The position numbers were made by a program, and so were the translations under genes. From Pleodorina starrii (Eukaryota > Chlorophyta > Chlorophyceae > Chlamydomonadales > Volvocaceae), in assembly GCA_030267565.1 (NCBI GenBank), contig BRXU01000010.1, forward strand, positions 1,546,501 to 1,610,500: a stretch of DNA of 64,000 nt. Direction: 5' to 3'. Numbering within the stretch: the first letter of the stretch is position 1; every line of letters begins with the position of its first letter. The notes below the pieces were generated by a model. That model did not search any database. It was not told where the DNA came from and was given only the letters and a program-made list of their open reading frames with translations. Below are positions 1 to 12,466 of the stretch, one piece after another.

Positions 1-243
1 AAGGCGCTGGACCCCCCCACGCTGCTGTCCCCGCCGCCGCCGCCCGAGGACACGTTGGATGTGGAAATGCGCAAGGGGCTGGGCACGCCGCCCTCTGGGG
101 CAGGGACTCCCGGGAGGGGCAGCAGCACGAACGCGGGCGGCGAGCCCGCCGTCCCGGCCTTCCAGATCCCGCGCTCGCCCATGCTGGCGGGCGCGCGGCG
201 GACGGGGAGCGCCGCGAGCCAGCGAGGGGCAGTGGGCATATGA
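1..243 (+). CDS. C-terminal exon of an unrecognised protein (5' part outside window)
   Basis: Frame 1 is open from the first base of the window to a TGA at 241-243 and encodes about 80 residues. It is rich in Pro, Gly, Ala and Ser, with a proline run near residues 11-15 and a basic end containing ARRTGS. Base composition and codon use (G/C in third positions) match the other genes here. There is no in-frame stop upstream, so this is best read as the last exon or exon part of a plus-strand gene starting outside the window. The region looks disordered and I recognise no domain. A long 3' UTR would follow, ending near the TGTAA at 1693. It could instead be chance open frame in GC-rich DNA, so confidence is moderate. 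Confidence 0.45.
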   Translation, partial: KALDPPTLLSPPPPPEDTLDVEMRKGLGTPPSGAGTPGRGSSTNAGGEPAVPAFQIPRSPMLAGARRTGSAASQRGAVGI

Positions 244-1682
244 GCGCCGGTAGCGAGGGCAGCCCTTGGGAGGAAATGGGGCTCGTGTCGTGGTCTTGAG
301 GCGGGGGCGGGGGGCGGTAAGGGGTTGCTGAGGGCTCTGGGCAGCAAGCGGATCGCGCCGGGGGACCTAGCTCCTTCCCGACCCTGGCTGGGCTGGGCCT
401 TGGCGCTGCCGGGGGCTTCGGCCGGGGTGGGGCGCTCATGCGCTGCCTCGGCTTCCTCGGAGTGCAGAGCGGAAATGTTTTGAGGGACTGCAGACCGCAG
501 GGCTGAATTGACCGGGTGGGGCAGCGGCTGGCGCAGCGTGCGCAGGGCCCGTTTTCGTTTGGGCCGCGTTCTTGGACTGTTCGGATGTACGGTAGGGCTG
601 ATGGGGGGTAATGTTGGGCAGCTAGCGGGTGCCTTGGGACGGTCGCGCGGGTCGGCGCAACGTTACAACTTCTACAGCCTGCTACCCGACCAGCCGAGCG
701 TCATTGGCGTTGCTCAGCACGGCACCTTGTGTGCCGAGGAATTTGTGCCCCCGGATGTGACTTCAGGGACGGACGGACGGCAGGAGGGAGGCCAAGGTTC
801 TCCTCGGCCTGCCTCCCCATAGGTAGTTCACTTGATGGCGACCTCACCATCTGGGCTGAGCCTGACGACCCATTGTCTCATACCGGTACTGTACGAGCGG
901 CTCCTAACAAGGTGAGGGGGCACGGATGGGATGATGTGCTCCCTGGGCTATTTTGTGGCGTTTGGGCTTGCAAGGCTTGCACTACACGTGAATACGTGAC
1001 CATGTGCGGTCATCAACACCGGGAGCTGCCCCCCCTCCGTCCAGCGGGCTGGCCGGGGCCGGAGGCCTGATATTTGGGACAAGGCCAGCACCCAGCAGGG
1101 CCCTGGGGCGGTCGCGCCTTCGTGGATAGGCGAGCCAGATAGTCGCTGTGGTGTCGCTGGGCACCGCAAACATGCTGCCGCCGCCATGCGCGCATGCATG
1201 ATGACAACAGGTAGTGCGCGGATGAAACGAAAGAAGAATGTGTGGGCTGACAACTGCGCGTGGTAGCACTGTACACGCATATATCTGCAAGCTTGTCTGT
1301 ACGGTATGCACGTATGTGGCCGTCTCGGGTGTGCACACACGCGGGAAGTGGCACCGAGTGAAGGGCCCGACTACCGGTATTGCAGTGGGGTGGTGGATAT
1401 CGTGGGGAAGACAGGAAAGGTCAATTGGGAGTTTGGGACCCGGCCCCCAGGGATGCTACCGGTTGCTGCCAGCTGAAAAGCTGGGTGGGACCCTCGGTGG
1501 CGAAGCGGGCTGATGAGGATGCCGATGAGCGGTAGCTCAAGGCAATCAGGGAACTTGTCGATAAAGGTTTCGCGGTCCTTGCATGGCCGCAGTCGCGACT
1601 GCTCTAGGAAGAGTTCCTTGTGTGCAACCCGGCATCTCAGGCGCACATGCGTCGCGCCAGCGGGCCGCTACCCTGTCGAGTC
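244..1682. other. Non-coding stretch, probable long 3' UTR of the first gene
   Basis: I see no exon with family similarity on either strand. Open frames are short and overlap in all frames. A TGTAA motif at 1693 is the first plausible plus-strand polyadenylation signal after the stop at 241, which would make a 3' UTR of about 1.45 kb. Confidence 0.35.
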
Positions 1683-1698
1683 ATTACATTTCTGTAAT
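1683..1698. terminator. Palindromic two-way polyadenylation signal (TTACA/TGTAA)
   Basis: ATTACA and TGTAAT are separated by TTTC, forming a perfect 6-bp inverted repeat. It presents TGTAA, the algal polyadenylation signal, on both strands. It lies between the convergent plus-strand gene ending at 243 and the minus-strand ankyrin gene ending at 2327. It could therefore serve both transcripts. Confidence 0.45.
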
Positions 1699-2326
1699 GA
1701 CACCAGAGTCCGGACGTGTTTATTCGTAGGCCACGCTGCTCGCCGCCCGCTTGCGTCCAGCGGCCAGCCAGGCTCGCACGCGGCAAGCTTCAAGACAAGG
1801 CCATGTCCTCAGGCAAGGCAAGGTTGGGCCCAGACCAGCCCTAAAATATGAAAAAAGAATGACTGCACGCACATTACGGGGAACCAAGAGGGCCCGCCGC
1901 CACGGCCCCCTCTCGGGGCCGCGGGCCGTAACGTTCTTGCCCGTGGTTGGCGACATGTCCACGTGACAGCTTCCCGTCTGCCCAGGAAAAGGAAGTCCTT
2001 CTCGTATGAAACGCAACTAGCCTGCAGCATGGAGGCTGTGCAGCGCCTTCATGCGCTGAGCACAACTGCTGCCGACAGCGTGCATACCACGCTCAAAGGT
2101 GAACCGCACACGTGAGCGCGTGCCTCGCTCTGTAACGCCACTGGGTGCGCTCCTACTTTGCCGTGCTTCACCCTGCCAGCCGCATTCCTCGCAAAAACTA
2201 GTTTAGGTCACTTGCTGTACCCAACCTATACCCAGGTTCAGCTGCCAGGCGGTGGCATCTGAGAACTCTGTGGGGGCGTTCCTCGTAAGCCACTCACAAC
2301 GATCCCATCCTTCGCTCCTTGCACCC

Positions 2327-5058
2327 TCAGCCCTGCACCCGGCTTCTCACCCTGCGCAACCCTCCCCCCTCACCCGCTCCCTCCTCTCCCCCCTGTCCCC
2401 GCTCGCGAGCTCCTGCCCTCTGCCTCATCTGCTCGCCCTGGGATGCTGCCGGCTCCCGGGTCCGCTTTTTCTGTCCCTCGCCCTCGCGCTCCACTCCGCC
2501 CTTTCCCGGCGCCTCGCGCTGACCCTTGCCCTCCCGCGCGGTCGCGGCAGCAGAAACGGCCTTCCGCCACTGCCGCTCAACCCACTTGAGCATTCCGGTC
2601 TCCCGGATGGACCTCTCGCGTTCTCGTTGCGCCGCCCTCTCTTTCGCGTCCGGCCAGTCCACGGGGCAGCCCTGCGCCAGCAGCCAGCGCAGCGTCGCGA
2701 GGCTGCACCCGCTGCCGGGCAGGCCAGGGCGGAGCAAGCCGCGGTTGAACACGGCCTGGCTGAAGGTGCTGGAATCCCAGGGGCAACCAAGCTGCCGCAG
2801 GCGGTGGAGCATCACCTGGTCGCCTGCCTGGGCCGCCGAGACGTATGCGCGCCCGTCCTATTCGTGGGAGCAGAGGCGGTGGCGGAAGTTAGCAACGAAC
2901 GCGACAATCAACCTTTGCAGTGCTGTGTGCGTTCAAAGGCGATGGTGTATTGGAAACCCCGGCATGCCTTCACTCATATGCAGCGGCTGTGTGTACACTG
3001 CAAGCCGCACCACAGCGGAAGCCCTCGATCGATTAGTGCGGGCGCGGCGTGGGAGCGGGGATGTACCGTGCCGGGCACGCAGCATGGGTAGCGTGCGAGC
3101 TCCGAGCTGAACAGACGTCCCACACTTTAGGTTCTTTTGCGACGCGGACAGCTTCGAAGCTGCCGCGCGCCCCCGTAGTCTCTGCATCGTACCTAGTACC
3201 TCCTAGTTCCAACCTCTCGTCCCTATGAGCCCCTGGAACGTTGGTGCACACACACAAGCACTGCATCCTCGCAGGCACGCTCTCCTCAAAACCCCCACGC
3301 CGTATCGGTGATGTTCCCCGGCCGAGACGAAGAGGACCGTGTTTGCAAATGATACGGTACCAGCCCGCAATACACACACACCTTGGGGCAACCCGCACTC
3401 GCCAGCCACTCCACGAATGCCGTGTTGCCGGAGGCGGCCGCAATCACAAAGACCCGCTCGTCCCAGGGGCAGCCGCGCTCCCGCAGCAGCTGCATCAGCT
3501 CCACGCTGCCCGACTCCGGAGCGCACTCGACCAGGCACGCGTCCGCCAGCACCGCCGCCCCGGCCCGCCCCGCCTCGGGCCCCGCCAGCCACTGCAGCAC
3601 GCGCAAGTGGCCTCTCCTCGCGGCGGCCTCCGCGGCGCCGGGTCCAATGGGGCACCCCATCGCGAGCAGCCCAGCCAGGAAGGCCACGTTGCCGGACCCG
3701 GCGGCTTGCTCGGCGTGTCGCGCAGATAACCGCCCCCACACGCCCTGTACCGTAGCGTACTGCAGCAGCGGCAGATTCGCGGTTCGGACAGCAAAGTCGA
3801 TGACACCCTCATCATGGTCCATCTTGCCCAGCTGCTGCAGCAGCTCCAGGCGCTCCGTGCAGTCCTCCCTGCCGAGAAACGAGTCCCAACCATCGAGGTG
3901 AATGCTGTCGTCGGCGACCTCGATGCCCTCCCCTCGAAGCCACTCGTACTTGGCCCGCCAATCGGGCGAGGGGCCGGCGATGGCGGCCGCCGCCACCGCC
4001 CTGCTGATACTGACCAGGTGGCCGTCGTTCCGCAGCGAGAGGCACAGCCGCTGCAGCGACGGAAGGTCAAACCCAAAGGCAGCGTCCGCAAGCAGCCGGT
4101 TCTGGTAGTTCGCGACCATCACCCCTTCCCGCGGCAGCTGCTGCAACAGCCACTGCGCCAGGTCCACGTGGCCTCCCCGGGCAGCGGACCAGGTGGAGAA
4201 CGCCACCCACTGCTCCGCCACGTGCGCCAGGAGGCCCTCGCACACGGCCCGCTGACCGGCGCCGGCAGCTGCAGCGAAGGCGTCAGCAACGAGGCCGTAG
4301 CCAAACCTGCTCGGGCTTGGGTCATGGCGCAGCAGGAAGCGGACCAGGTCCAGGTGGCCGGCCTTCGCAGCGAGCTCCACCGCCTTGGTCCGGGGAGAGC
4401 AGCCCTTGTCAAGAAGCCACTGGCACACTCCGTGGGAGCCGCCAGTCGCCGCGGCCTCCAGCAGCAGGTCTTCCATGTCCCGCACCAGGGTGCAGCCCGC
4501 TGCCTCGAAGGCGACCTGCAGGTTGGCCAGGCTGCCGCTGGCGGCGGTCAGGGCGAGCAGCTGGCGCCGCTGCTGCAGGGTCATGTCCCACATCGCTTCC
4601 GGGCTGCCCCAGCGCTCGATGAAGGCGCCGTGCGGGACCGCCTGCGACAGCCGGACTACTGGCTTCCAGTTTGAAAGCTGCGCCAGGGTGAACTTGTCAA
4701 CGCGGCGCAGCGAGCAGACCACCTCGTTGGGCGGCACGAAGCTCGCGATGCGTCGCAAGAGCTCGGCGGAGAGGTCACCCCGCGTCGCGATGCGGGATCC
4801 GCGGTGCTCCGATGTGCGCTTCCGGAGGGACTCCCTCACGGCCTGCACTGCCGCCACGGCGTTCGCGGTGAGCTCGCCCAGCGCTACACCGAGATTCTCC
4901 AGCCCCGCACAGTTGTCAGCGCAGACCCTCTTCTGCTCATCTCTGATTTTGAGCAGCAGCCTGGCAGTGGAGGTTAGGGCACAGGGTATTTGCACGGCAG
5001 GGGCAAACGGGCAAGGGGCAACCTTAGCGGGTCACGTAGGGCACACATAATTGGCCAT
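2327..5058 (-). CDS. F-box-like plus ankyrin-type repeat protein, about 710 residues
   Basis: Proposed exons: 5058-5036, 4960-3382 and 2857-2327 (stop). Phases match at both junctions. Residues about 69-98 resemble an F-box-like helix (LSAELLRRIASFVPPNEV). Degenerate ankyrin-type repeats follow, each ending in a signature like 'WLLDKGCS' or 'LRERGCPWDE'; the last ones continue cleanly across the second intron (GCPK then DGRAYVSAAQAGD). The tail after about residue 600 is highly charged and low-complexity, without repeats. This architecture is a large, expanded family in chlamydomonadalean algae. An F-box-like head would suggest substrate recruitment to a ubiquitin ligase, but that is inference. 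The large middle exon is well supported. The short first exon starting at 5058 is chosen only because it provides an ATG and a matching phase-2 donor (GTGACC), so the start is uncertain. Confidence 0.8.
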
Positions 5059-6945
5059 GCAGGCTTGCCGCCAGCAGATGAGGGAAGGATACCCTGACCC
5101 CCAAAGCTCACGTTTCAAGCTGCTGCGCTACGGGCTGTCGGCTGACGCCCCATGGCTCCTCCACAATGCGTCTTGCCGCTCGCCTCGGCAACTTGCAAGC
5201 TCCAATTTTCTCCATCGCAATATGGATAGCTTTGCAAGTTTTTACTTAAACCACTGTCAACATAAGGGGCCAGCGCGGCAGGCTATCGCACATTCCGTTA
5301 GCCCAGACAACCTGGAGCGAGCATGAAAGCTTTTGCGGTCAGTTGCTTATGTGGGGTTTGCAACATATGGCATTGTTTGTGCTGCAAGCAGCTCCCTCCA
5401 TCCGCTGGGCTTTTGTCAACAGAATTTTACGGTAGCTTGGATCCAAACGTCCGACAGCAGGGCCCCACATTTCGGTTCCGTGACTTTGACAGGCTTTTGT
5501 AGGTAAAGCTCATTAAATATGGAGTTCATTTAGTGATAACGGGTCGATGTCTGGGGTTCTGGGACGTATTTTATCAACTCCGTGCCAGTCCGTGCGTACC
5601 CCCGTTCCCCGGAGCAGGCTTCACCTTCAATGCTGACATCATTACCACAAGAGATGCACACAACAGAAAGTAAATTTTGCACAAAAACGAAGAGCCCCGT
5701 ATTAAAACGCGCACGGCCTTCTGCGTGCCCTGCTGCCCTCCCCTGCTTGCACCAAAGTATCTTGATCTTGCCATTTCAGTAGCAGCTGCCACATGACGTG
5801 ACGCCGCGGTCCCCTCTAGAATAGGTTACCAACTTGTTTAATCAGCATACGCCTGGCCTTTTCGCGTCTTAGCGCGCCTTACTGATGACGCCGTTGCGGC
5901 AGCTCCGTCCGATACGTGCTGCCGGAATGTGCTGACAGCTTACCGACACACGAGAATTAATTTAATCATGGGCGATCAGAAGGGCGCACAGGGCTGCACA
6001 CGCTGTTCGAATTCCCAATTGGGCCACGAGTGCGCCATGTCGACACGCCTGCGTCCTGTGAGGTCATGGCAGCTACACATACCACCCAAGGCTCCAGCCC
6101 CCCACGCGTTCACAATTTACCGTAACTTGAGTAATAAGTACTTTTAAGAAAGCAGTATGATTTTTGGGTCAAGTTGGGGACCCGAATCGGGGGTATTGCG
6201 AGCAGCATCGCAGCATTGCTCTCCCAACTCCCATACCGTAGGCGGGGCCGTCCATTAAACTCAACGAACATTGCTCAGTCGGGTTCTGCCACGGATGTCG
6301 TAGGTAGGACCCATGCGTCAGAACTGCAGCCCCGATCTGCAGTCCGCAACGGTCCTCTCAGCAAATCGTCACGCTCGCTCCCAGTCGGTCCGGACGCGTG
6401 TGATCTTCCAATTACCCCCGTGAAGGGCTTCGGCCCTGGAGCATATTGCCTATCCGCACGGCCCCTCACGTGCAGCCAGGGTCCCTCGCCCAAGCCCAGT
6501 CACCAGGGCATTGCAGGCACTACCGGTAATTCCGTGCACGAGCAGCACAGCCAACGCATCGCCGTCCTTGCACCCAAAGCTGCCACAAGCAGCACCGTCC
6601 TGCGCGCTGCAGTGCCCCGCCGCCAACCGTACGCCCATTCTACTCCCCCCTAAGGACTGACCCTTGCGCCCTCTTCATCCAGCCTACTCCTTCCCCTCCC
6701 AGTCGGTTGCCCGGTCAGGTTACGCCCCGAGTTCTCTGCGTCCCCAACCAAGAGCCGAATCTGGGCCGAATGTTTGGCTTCCGAGCCCGTCACACTTTTC
6801 CCGAACAACACAAAACTACCCTGCTAAACCCAACCATACATATACCCTATCTCACGCACAGCGCCAAATCGCCTTCATCACAACCCGGCCGCCAGGCCCG
6901 GTATTGCCGCCTGCCGCCCCGCTCTGTCCAGCCCCTGCCCGCCGC
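5059..6945. other. Intergenic region, no supported gene
   Basis: This separates the 5' end of the ankyrin gene from the 3' end of the PF16-like gene, both on the minus strand. It is AT-richer than the exons. Open frames are short and show no domain. It should contain the ankyrin gene promoter and the 3' UTR of the PF16-like gene. I could not find a minus-strand TGTAA (TTACA on plus) in it. Confidence 0.5.
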
Positions 6946-9900
6946 TCACTTGCCGCCGCCCAAGCTCCCGCCCTGCCGGTAATACGTGACCACGTCCGCA
7001 GGGAAGAGCGAGTTGATTTCGTGCAGGTGCGCCCGGCCCTTGGCGCACAGCTGCCCCTCCAGCTCCTGCAGCCGCATCAGCCCCCCGCTCGTCACGAACT
7101 GCTGCCGGCTCTTGGCGTCGCGCGCCAGCAGCGGCTGCGCGCGCCGCAGCACGTGCTTGAGCACCGCCGGCGGCGTGCCGTCAGCCACCTGCGGCTCCAG
7201 GGGCGCTGTGCTGTTGCAATGGCGGATGAGCGACTTGAGTGCGGCCTTGCAGCGCAAAAACACAGCGCCGTCGGGGCTGTCGGGCCCCGCCGACGCGGCG
7301 CCGGCCGTAGCCTTGTACCCGTCGAGCACCGCCGACAGCGCGCCCTGCGCAATCAGCGGCATCGTCGTCTCCTCGCCGTGCTGCGACATCTGCTCCAGCG
7401 CCCACGCCGCCGCCGCAGGGATGCTTATCGGCGCCCCGGGAGCGGTGCTGCCCACCGCCAACCCTGGGGGCTTGGTCGCCGTGCCGCGCAGCGTTGCCCC
7501 GGGCCCTTTCAGCGTCGCGCCGGCCGCCTTGCCCGAGCTGGCCGGCGAACCGGCGCTGCTGCTGCCGCCGCCGCCGCCGGCGTCGCCGCGCCGCAGCGCC
7601 TGCACCACCTCCGCGCCCACGGCCGCATCCACCACCGCCTTGGCCGTTGTAGGGCTGTAGCTGGCCAGGGTGCCGCCCAGCATGACGCCCGTGCTGCAGC
7701 CCTCGCCCTCCTTCTCCATCTGCAGGAACTTGGTCAGTGCGGTGGGGCAGCCGCCGGCAACCACCCGGGCCGCCAGCGCAGGTGTCTTGCGGGCCAGTTG
7801 GAGAAGCAGCGCCGAGGCGGCACGCCGCACGGGCGGCACCTGCGGGAGGGAGGGCGGGAGCCAGAGGGGCGTGGAGGAGGGTGGTGGGGAGAGGCAGCTG
7901 TGATGCCGACGATGCCACCCATGTGGCCGCAACATGTGCTCGCATCTGACCGAGTGACGCGTCGCCAGCGGTTGTAAAGAAACAGGTCACTCCAGGCGTC
8001 TGACCTTTTCAACCCCGGACCATACAACCTATTCCCGCGTTTCCCTGCCCCCTTCCTCCTTTCCATCCCTCGGAAGGCCCTGATCCTGAGGCCCTGCCCT
8101 CCCGTCTCGCCGATCCCCGCCCCCCCCTCCCCGCCCCCTCCTCCCACGCACGGACGCGCGCTCGCGCAGAGGTACGCACGCACGCACGCGCACAACCTCC
8201 CACGCACCATCTTGTCCGCCAGGTGCGCCACCACCGACTCCACCAGCCCCGGCCCCGCCACCTGAGCCGCCAGGTCCTCGTTGTGTGCGGCGATGTGGGC
8301 CAGGCAGTTGATGGCGGCCGCGCGCAGGTCGGGGGGCGTGCCCGCGGCCCGGACTAGCATCGACACGGGCGGAAGCGCATCGGCCCTGGGCGGGAGGGAT
8401 GGGAGCAGGCAAGGAAAACACGGGACTGCATCGATCCGTCCACGATCACCACAAGCCAAGGTAAGACCGGACTGCGAGTGACCCTGTAGCAATCGTAGTA
8501 GTGCTTACAGCAGGCTCCAGGCCCTCCTCAGGTGCCACAATGCCGCTTAGCTTCCTGTCTTGCTCCCGCCCGCCCCATCCCACGCGCGCCTCAGTCCTTC
8601 CCTCGAACCCCGACCCGCTCCCGGCTCCCGGCTCCGGCCCCACCGCCCCAGTCACCCACTTTATGACAGCTGCCGCCATGTCCGGCCCGTAGTGCGCCGT
8701 GGTGGCCAACGTGTGCACCACCGCCTTGCTCAGCGAGTGCGGCGAGTCCTGCGCCAGCAGCAGAGCCACCAGCAGCGACAGCAGCGCCTCGTCCGCGATG
8801 AGGCCCGCGTGGTCGCGGTGGGAACCGATGAGGGAGTTGAGGTTGCGCACGGCGCTCTCCTTGACGGCGGCGGTGCCGGTGCGCAGCTGCGTCAGGATGC
8901 CGGGCATGGCGCCTGGGGTAGGGGGTGGGTGAGTGGGAGTGGGGGTTGAGAGTCGGGTGTGCGTTCGCGGTGCCACCCCGCCGGCTGTTCAATCCGGTTC
9001 GCGTGCCACCCGCCCTTCGTACACCTGGCCGGTGCGACATCCCCAACAGAAGCCCCAGCCCACCCATGCTCCCATCGGCAGGTATGGCCGCACGCAGGCA
9101 CACGCAGGCCCCGTCTACGACCTCCGCGCGCGCCATTACCGGCATACCGCAAAACACCCTTGTGACCCAGCAGCCCAGCAGCCATCGTGCTATGCGCTCT
9201 GTGTTGCGCCACATCGCCACCTCTCCCTCCCGCGCCGCCACTTTTTCGCACCCATCCCGCTCATTCGTCCCTTGGCCCACAGTTTCCCTCCACGCCACGG
9301 TCTCTCGCCCCATCTCCCCTGAAGGCCCTACCCGCCTCCAGCACCCTCCTGGCGAAGTCCACCGAGCTCCCCGCCACGGAGGCGAGCACCATGTTGGCAC
9401 CCGACTGCACGGGGGCGTTCTCGTGGCTCATGGACAGAACCACGCTGCGCCGCCACAGGGAGCGGAGCGGGAGCGTTGTAGCGGGAGCGCCGTAGCGGGA
9501 ATGGGGCGGGAACGGAAAGGACGGACGGGGCAGTCGACAGGTAGAAAGGGGGTTTGGTTAATGACGTTGTGGTACGGAAGTTCGTGTCATATACGTTCCT
9601 GGCCGGGGCCTCTGGGAGCAGCAGTAATTGGGGGGAGGTCCGTGCCGCGCCTGCCGTCCCCTCTGGCACAGCAGGGGAGGAGGCGCGCGCCCCTACCCAA
9701 CGCCCGGCGGAGCCCCGAGCGGCATCTGCGATGCTCGCCGGCAAAGTGCACGGATTGAGGATGCAGCGGGACGCGCCGGCCCGTTTTCGGTGGACTGACA
9801 GGGGGTTCGTGCTCGCACCTGTCGAGTACTCCGCACGACACCACCGCCTGCGACAGCAGCGGGTCACAAGCTGCCAGCTTGGACACGTTCTGCAGCGCGA

Positions 9901-10448
9901 GTGCCTGAATGCCTGTGCAACCCAGTAGGCCGGGCGGGGAAGGGGCGCGATGTTTCAACTGAGCTTGCGCCATGACACGCCCGGGTGAGTCAGGACATTT
10001 ACGCCCCGGCAGGTCCAATAGACCACAAATCTGTTCGCCGCTGCGCGCTTCGACATCATCACGTTATCCCACCTCAACCATAATTGCATTATCTGCTGTG
10101 CAGGAAATGGCCCAGGAACGGAGGCCTTATCGGGACTTGCCTGGCACCGGGTCTTGCGCTAAAGGGCAGCACAAGACCGCCAGTACATCATTTTTCATCA
10201 ACGCCTCCAGCATGACATTCTGAGAGTCAAGGCGGTCAAGAAAGCCCTGCAACCGACCGACCGTTAACTGGATGAGGACATGCGTCGCCGGGATAGAATC
10301 CCCGACGGAGGGAAGCGATCCTGCCGACCTGAAGTGTCGTGACAAACGTGTTCCTGGCAACGTGATAGGCTGTGAAGGCTTGGTCAACTTGTTTCAGGAT
10401 GCCCGCTACCTCGGCTACTGAGGTTAGTTTGCTTGTTGCGGTTGGCAT
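6946..10448 (-). CDS. Armadillo-repeat protein, divergent PF16/SPAG6 paralogue (585 residues)
   Basis: Seven exons: 10448-10329, 10246-10141, 9912-9819, 9444-9332, 8912-8660, 8385-8208 and 7839-6946 (TGA). Every junction phase matches. The protein follows the SPAG6/PF16 layout end to end. An N-terminal helix (residues about 18-40) is followed by tandem armadillo repeats. The C-terminus carries the family signature: LKHVL, the KSRQQFVTSGGL block, then a motif ending FPADVVTYYR. PF16/SPAG6 proteins are structural parts of the C1 microtubule of the ciliary central pair. This copy is too divergent to be PF16 itself; FAP194, another armadillo protein of the central apparatus, is a candidate orthologue. 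Residues about 373-425 are a Gly/Ser/Ala-rich insertion inside one repeat, absent from typical SPAG6. Intron 2 uses a GC donor. The ATG at 10448 is the first in frame and gives the expected N-terminus. Confidence 0.87.
9913..10140 (-). other. GC-AG intron in the PF16-like gene
   Basis: The donor is CCAG|GCAAGT on the minus strand and the acceptor is TTGCACAG|GC. The splice is phase 1 and joins ...QDPVPG to IQALALQN. This restores the expected SPAG6 stretch (VP-x-IQ...ALAL). The nearby GT donor at 10131-10130 on the minus strand would be phase 0 and would need a different acceptor. The GCAAGT context is the strong consensus for GC donors. Confidence 0.65.
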
Positions 10449-10517
10449 TTTCAGAAATGAGGGTATATAAAAATTGAACGATGGTTTCTGAATTAATGAT
10501 CACACTGCTTGGAGGCC

Positions 10518-10530
10518 GGATATATATAAT
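10518..10530 (-). promoter_or_regulatory. Possible TATA element of the PF16-like gene
   Basis: A run TATATATA lies about 70-80 bases upstream of the start codon at 10448. A second TATATA at 10464-10470 is too close to the ATG to be the main element. Assigned by position only. Confidence 0.25.
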
Positions 10531-12322
10531 TTTTGTGACTTGCACTCTCGCCAAGCAGCATTCAATCCAGTTTTACTAAGCAGGAGGCGTTGCGCTAATG
10601 AAATTTACAAATACATTATGCGTCCACCGTCGCTATTTCGATGTAACTGCCGACAGAGTACGACAGCGCAAGCAGGTTGCTGCGGTGGTGCTTACGGAAA
10701 GCCGATGGAAGCCACAAAGAAACCCCTTCCTCATGAGGCCCCCCGCAGTGAACGATTTGTTCAGATTAGTGCAATATGATGGTCAAGGCATCTGAGGGGC
10801 ATAGGCTCAGGTAGCCTTAGGTAGCCCCGCCACCAGTCCAGCCCGCCCCGCACTGCGCCAACATGCGTCTAAGCTGCAATGCCACTCAACATCCGCCAGT
10901 TTCACCGTATTTGGAATGACTTAATCCACAGAAGTGTTCGCACTGCATGCATATGCCGACAGCGCCACCCGACCTCCTTCGGGTGCCCCATCGGAACGCT
11001 GTATCCTGTCGCCATTCTTGTTACTCACCGAGCAGGCAGCCGCTGCTTCATGCAGGCAGCACTTATACGTTGCACACCAACATACCGAAAGCCCCTGCTA
11101 ATGTCCGGGGCAGACACAGGGTGCGTGTATGTATGGGTGGGGACTGTGTAACCCCAAATTTAGACGGGCCGGTAGCTCAAGGGTGAATGCTGCGTACCTA
11201 CAGTTGTCATTATCATGAAATTCTACTAATCCTGGCATGGTTGAGGTCCTTTCCCCTGATGAACAGGTTTACATAATCGACGGGTTTACATATCACGCCA
11301 GCCACAATCAGCCGGCCACGGATCACCTCTCTCCTAGCTGCCTACCGCTAGCATGCGTCCTGCGTTCTGAAAATGGCACGCTCTCAACCGCACACACATT
11401 ACTTTCCACGCCAGTGGACCACCCCAATTCCTGTCACTGTCAATTAATGGGCCCAACTCAAAGGCGACAATGACACTGACGATGAGGAGGCGTTGCCCGA
11501 TGAGGGAAAGTAAGGCGTGTGCTCCGCTCGCCAACCTCTACATATGTAAGTGGGGCGCGAGCTGAAGTGCCGCTTTCAGGACAACACTCGCCCGCACACA
11601 CCATCGACCGTTTCCGCCGGCGCTGCTGCCCGGGACGTATCCCCTGTCCGTACTGTCATCAACAACCGATGCACCGGTAGCATTGCAGTAAACGCTGCGG
11701 ACGGTAATGCACAACCCCCTGCCACAACCGCAGCCAGCCATGCGCACGCAAATGCCGTGTCGTGCGCGCTGTATCGTACGCACAACAACTTCCGCACAAT
11801 GCTCTTACTGCATTGTGCGGACACCCCCAGAGATCACAGCTAATCAGGGCCCGGCTCGGTGTTGGCCACAACCCTCCTCTCCTAACAAGAAAACGTTACC
11901 ATCCATCATCTCCGCTAAATTGTACGCCACAGTCCCCTCGCACTACATTTCCAAATGTGAAGATGCAACGTGCCACAAGGAAATTGAGTTCCGCCAGTTG
12001 TAATTTTATGCCCCAACCCAGCATCAGGCCAGGCTTAGGCCAGCCCCGCACACACAACCCATCGGGAGGCCGCATCCAACACTCCCCAGCCCAGCGCAAC
12101 TGAGCCTAACAGGACAAGCGCGGCCGCTACAACCAACCCAAGCGGCTGCAGCGGTCAATGGGTGCGAACCCACATTCAGCTCTTCAATTACGCCCCTCAC
12201 TCACTCAGCACCAAGCGCGCAGGCTCCACGAACGCGGCGGTACCGCACCGCCAGAACGGTGAGAATGAGGCAATGCTCCTCCCTGCGCCTGCACCGCCCC
12301 CGGGACACAACAATACCTTAGT

Positions 12323-12466
12323 GCTCGCCAGCTCCCCGAACAGCACATGCTCGCCCCCGAACAGCACACTAATGCTATACCGCTACTCCCCACTGCTCGC
12401 CGCTCCCCGAACAGCACATGCTCGCCCCCGAACAGCACACTAATGCCATACCGCTACTCCCCACTG
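12323..12466. repeat. Two-copy tandem repeat, unit about 72 bp
   Basis: Units 12323-12394 and 12395-12466 are nearly identical apart from a one-base indel near the start and one substitution (GCTATACC versus GCCATACC). Each unit itself holds two CCCGAACAGCACA segments. Confidence 0.85.

Noticed and set aside
1513..1600. Possible reverse-transcriptase fragment
   Set aside because: A short open frame (ELVDKGF...) looked like retroelement sequence, but it ends in a stop after about 20 residues and no further motif follows.
11161..11200. GGTAGCTCAAGGG, resembling a tRNA D-arm
   Set aside because: No matching acceptor stem, anticodon arm or T-arm could be found around it.
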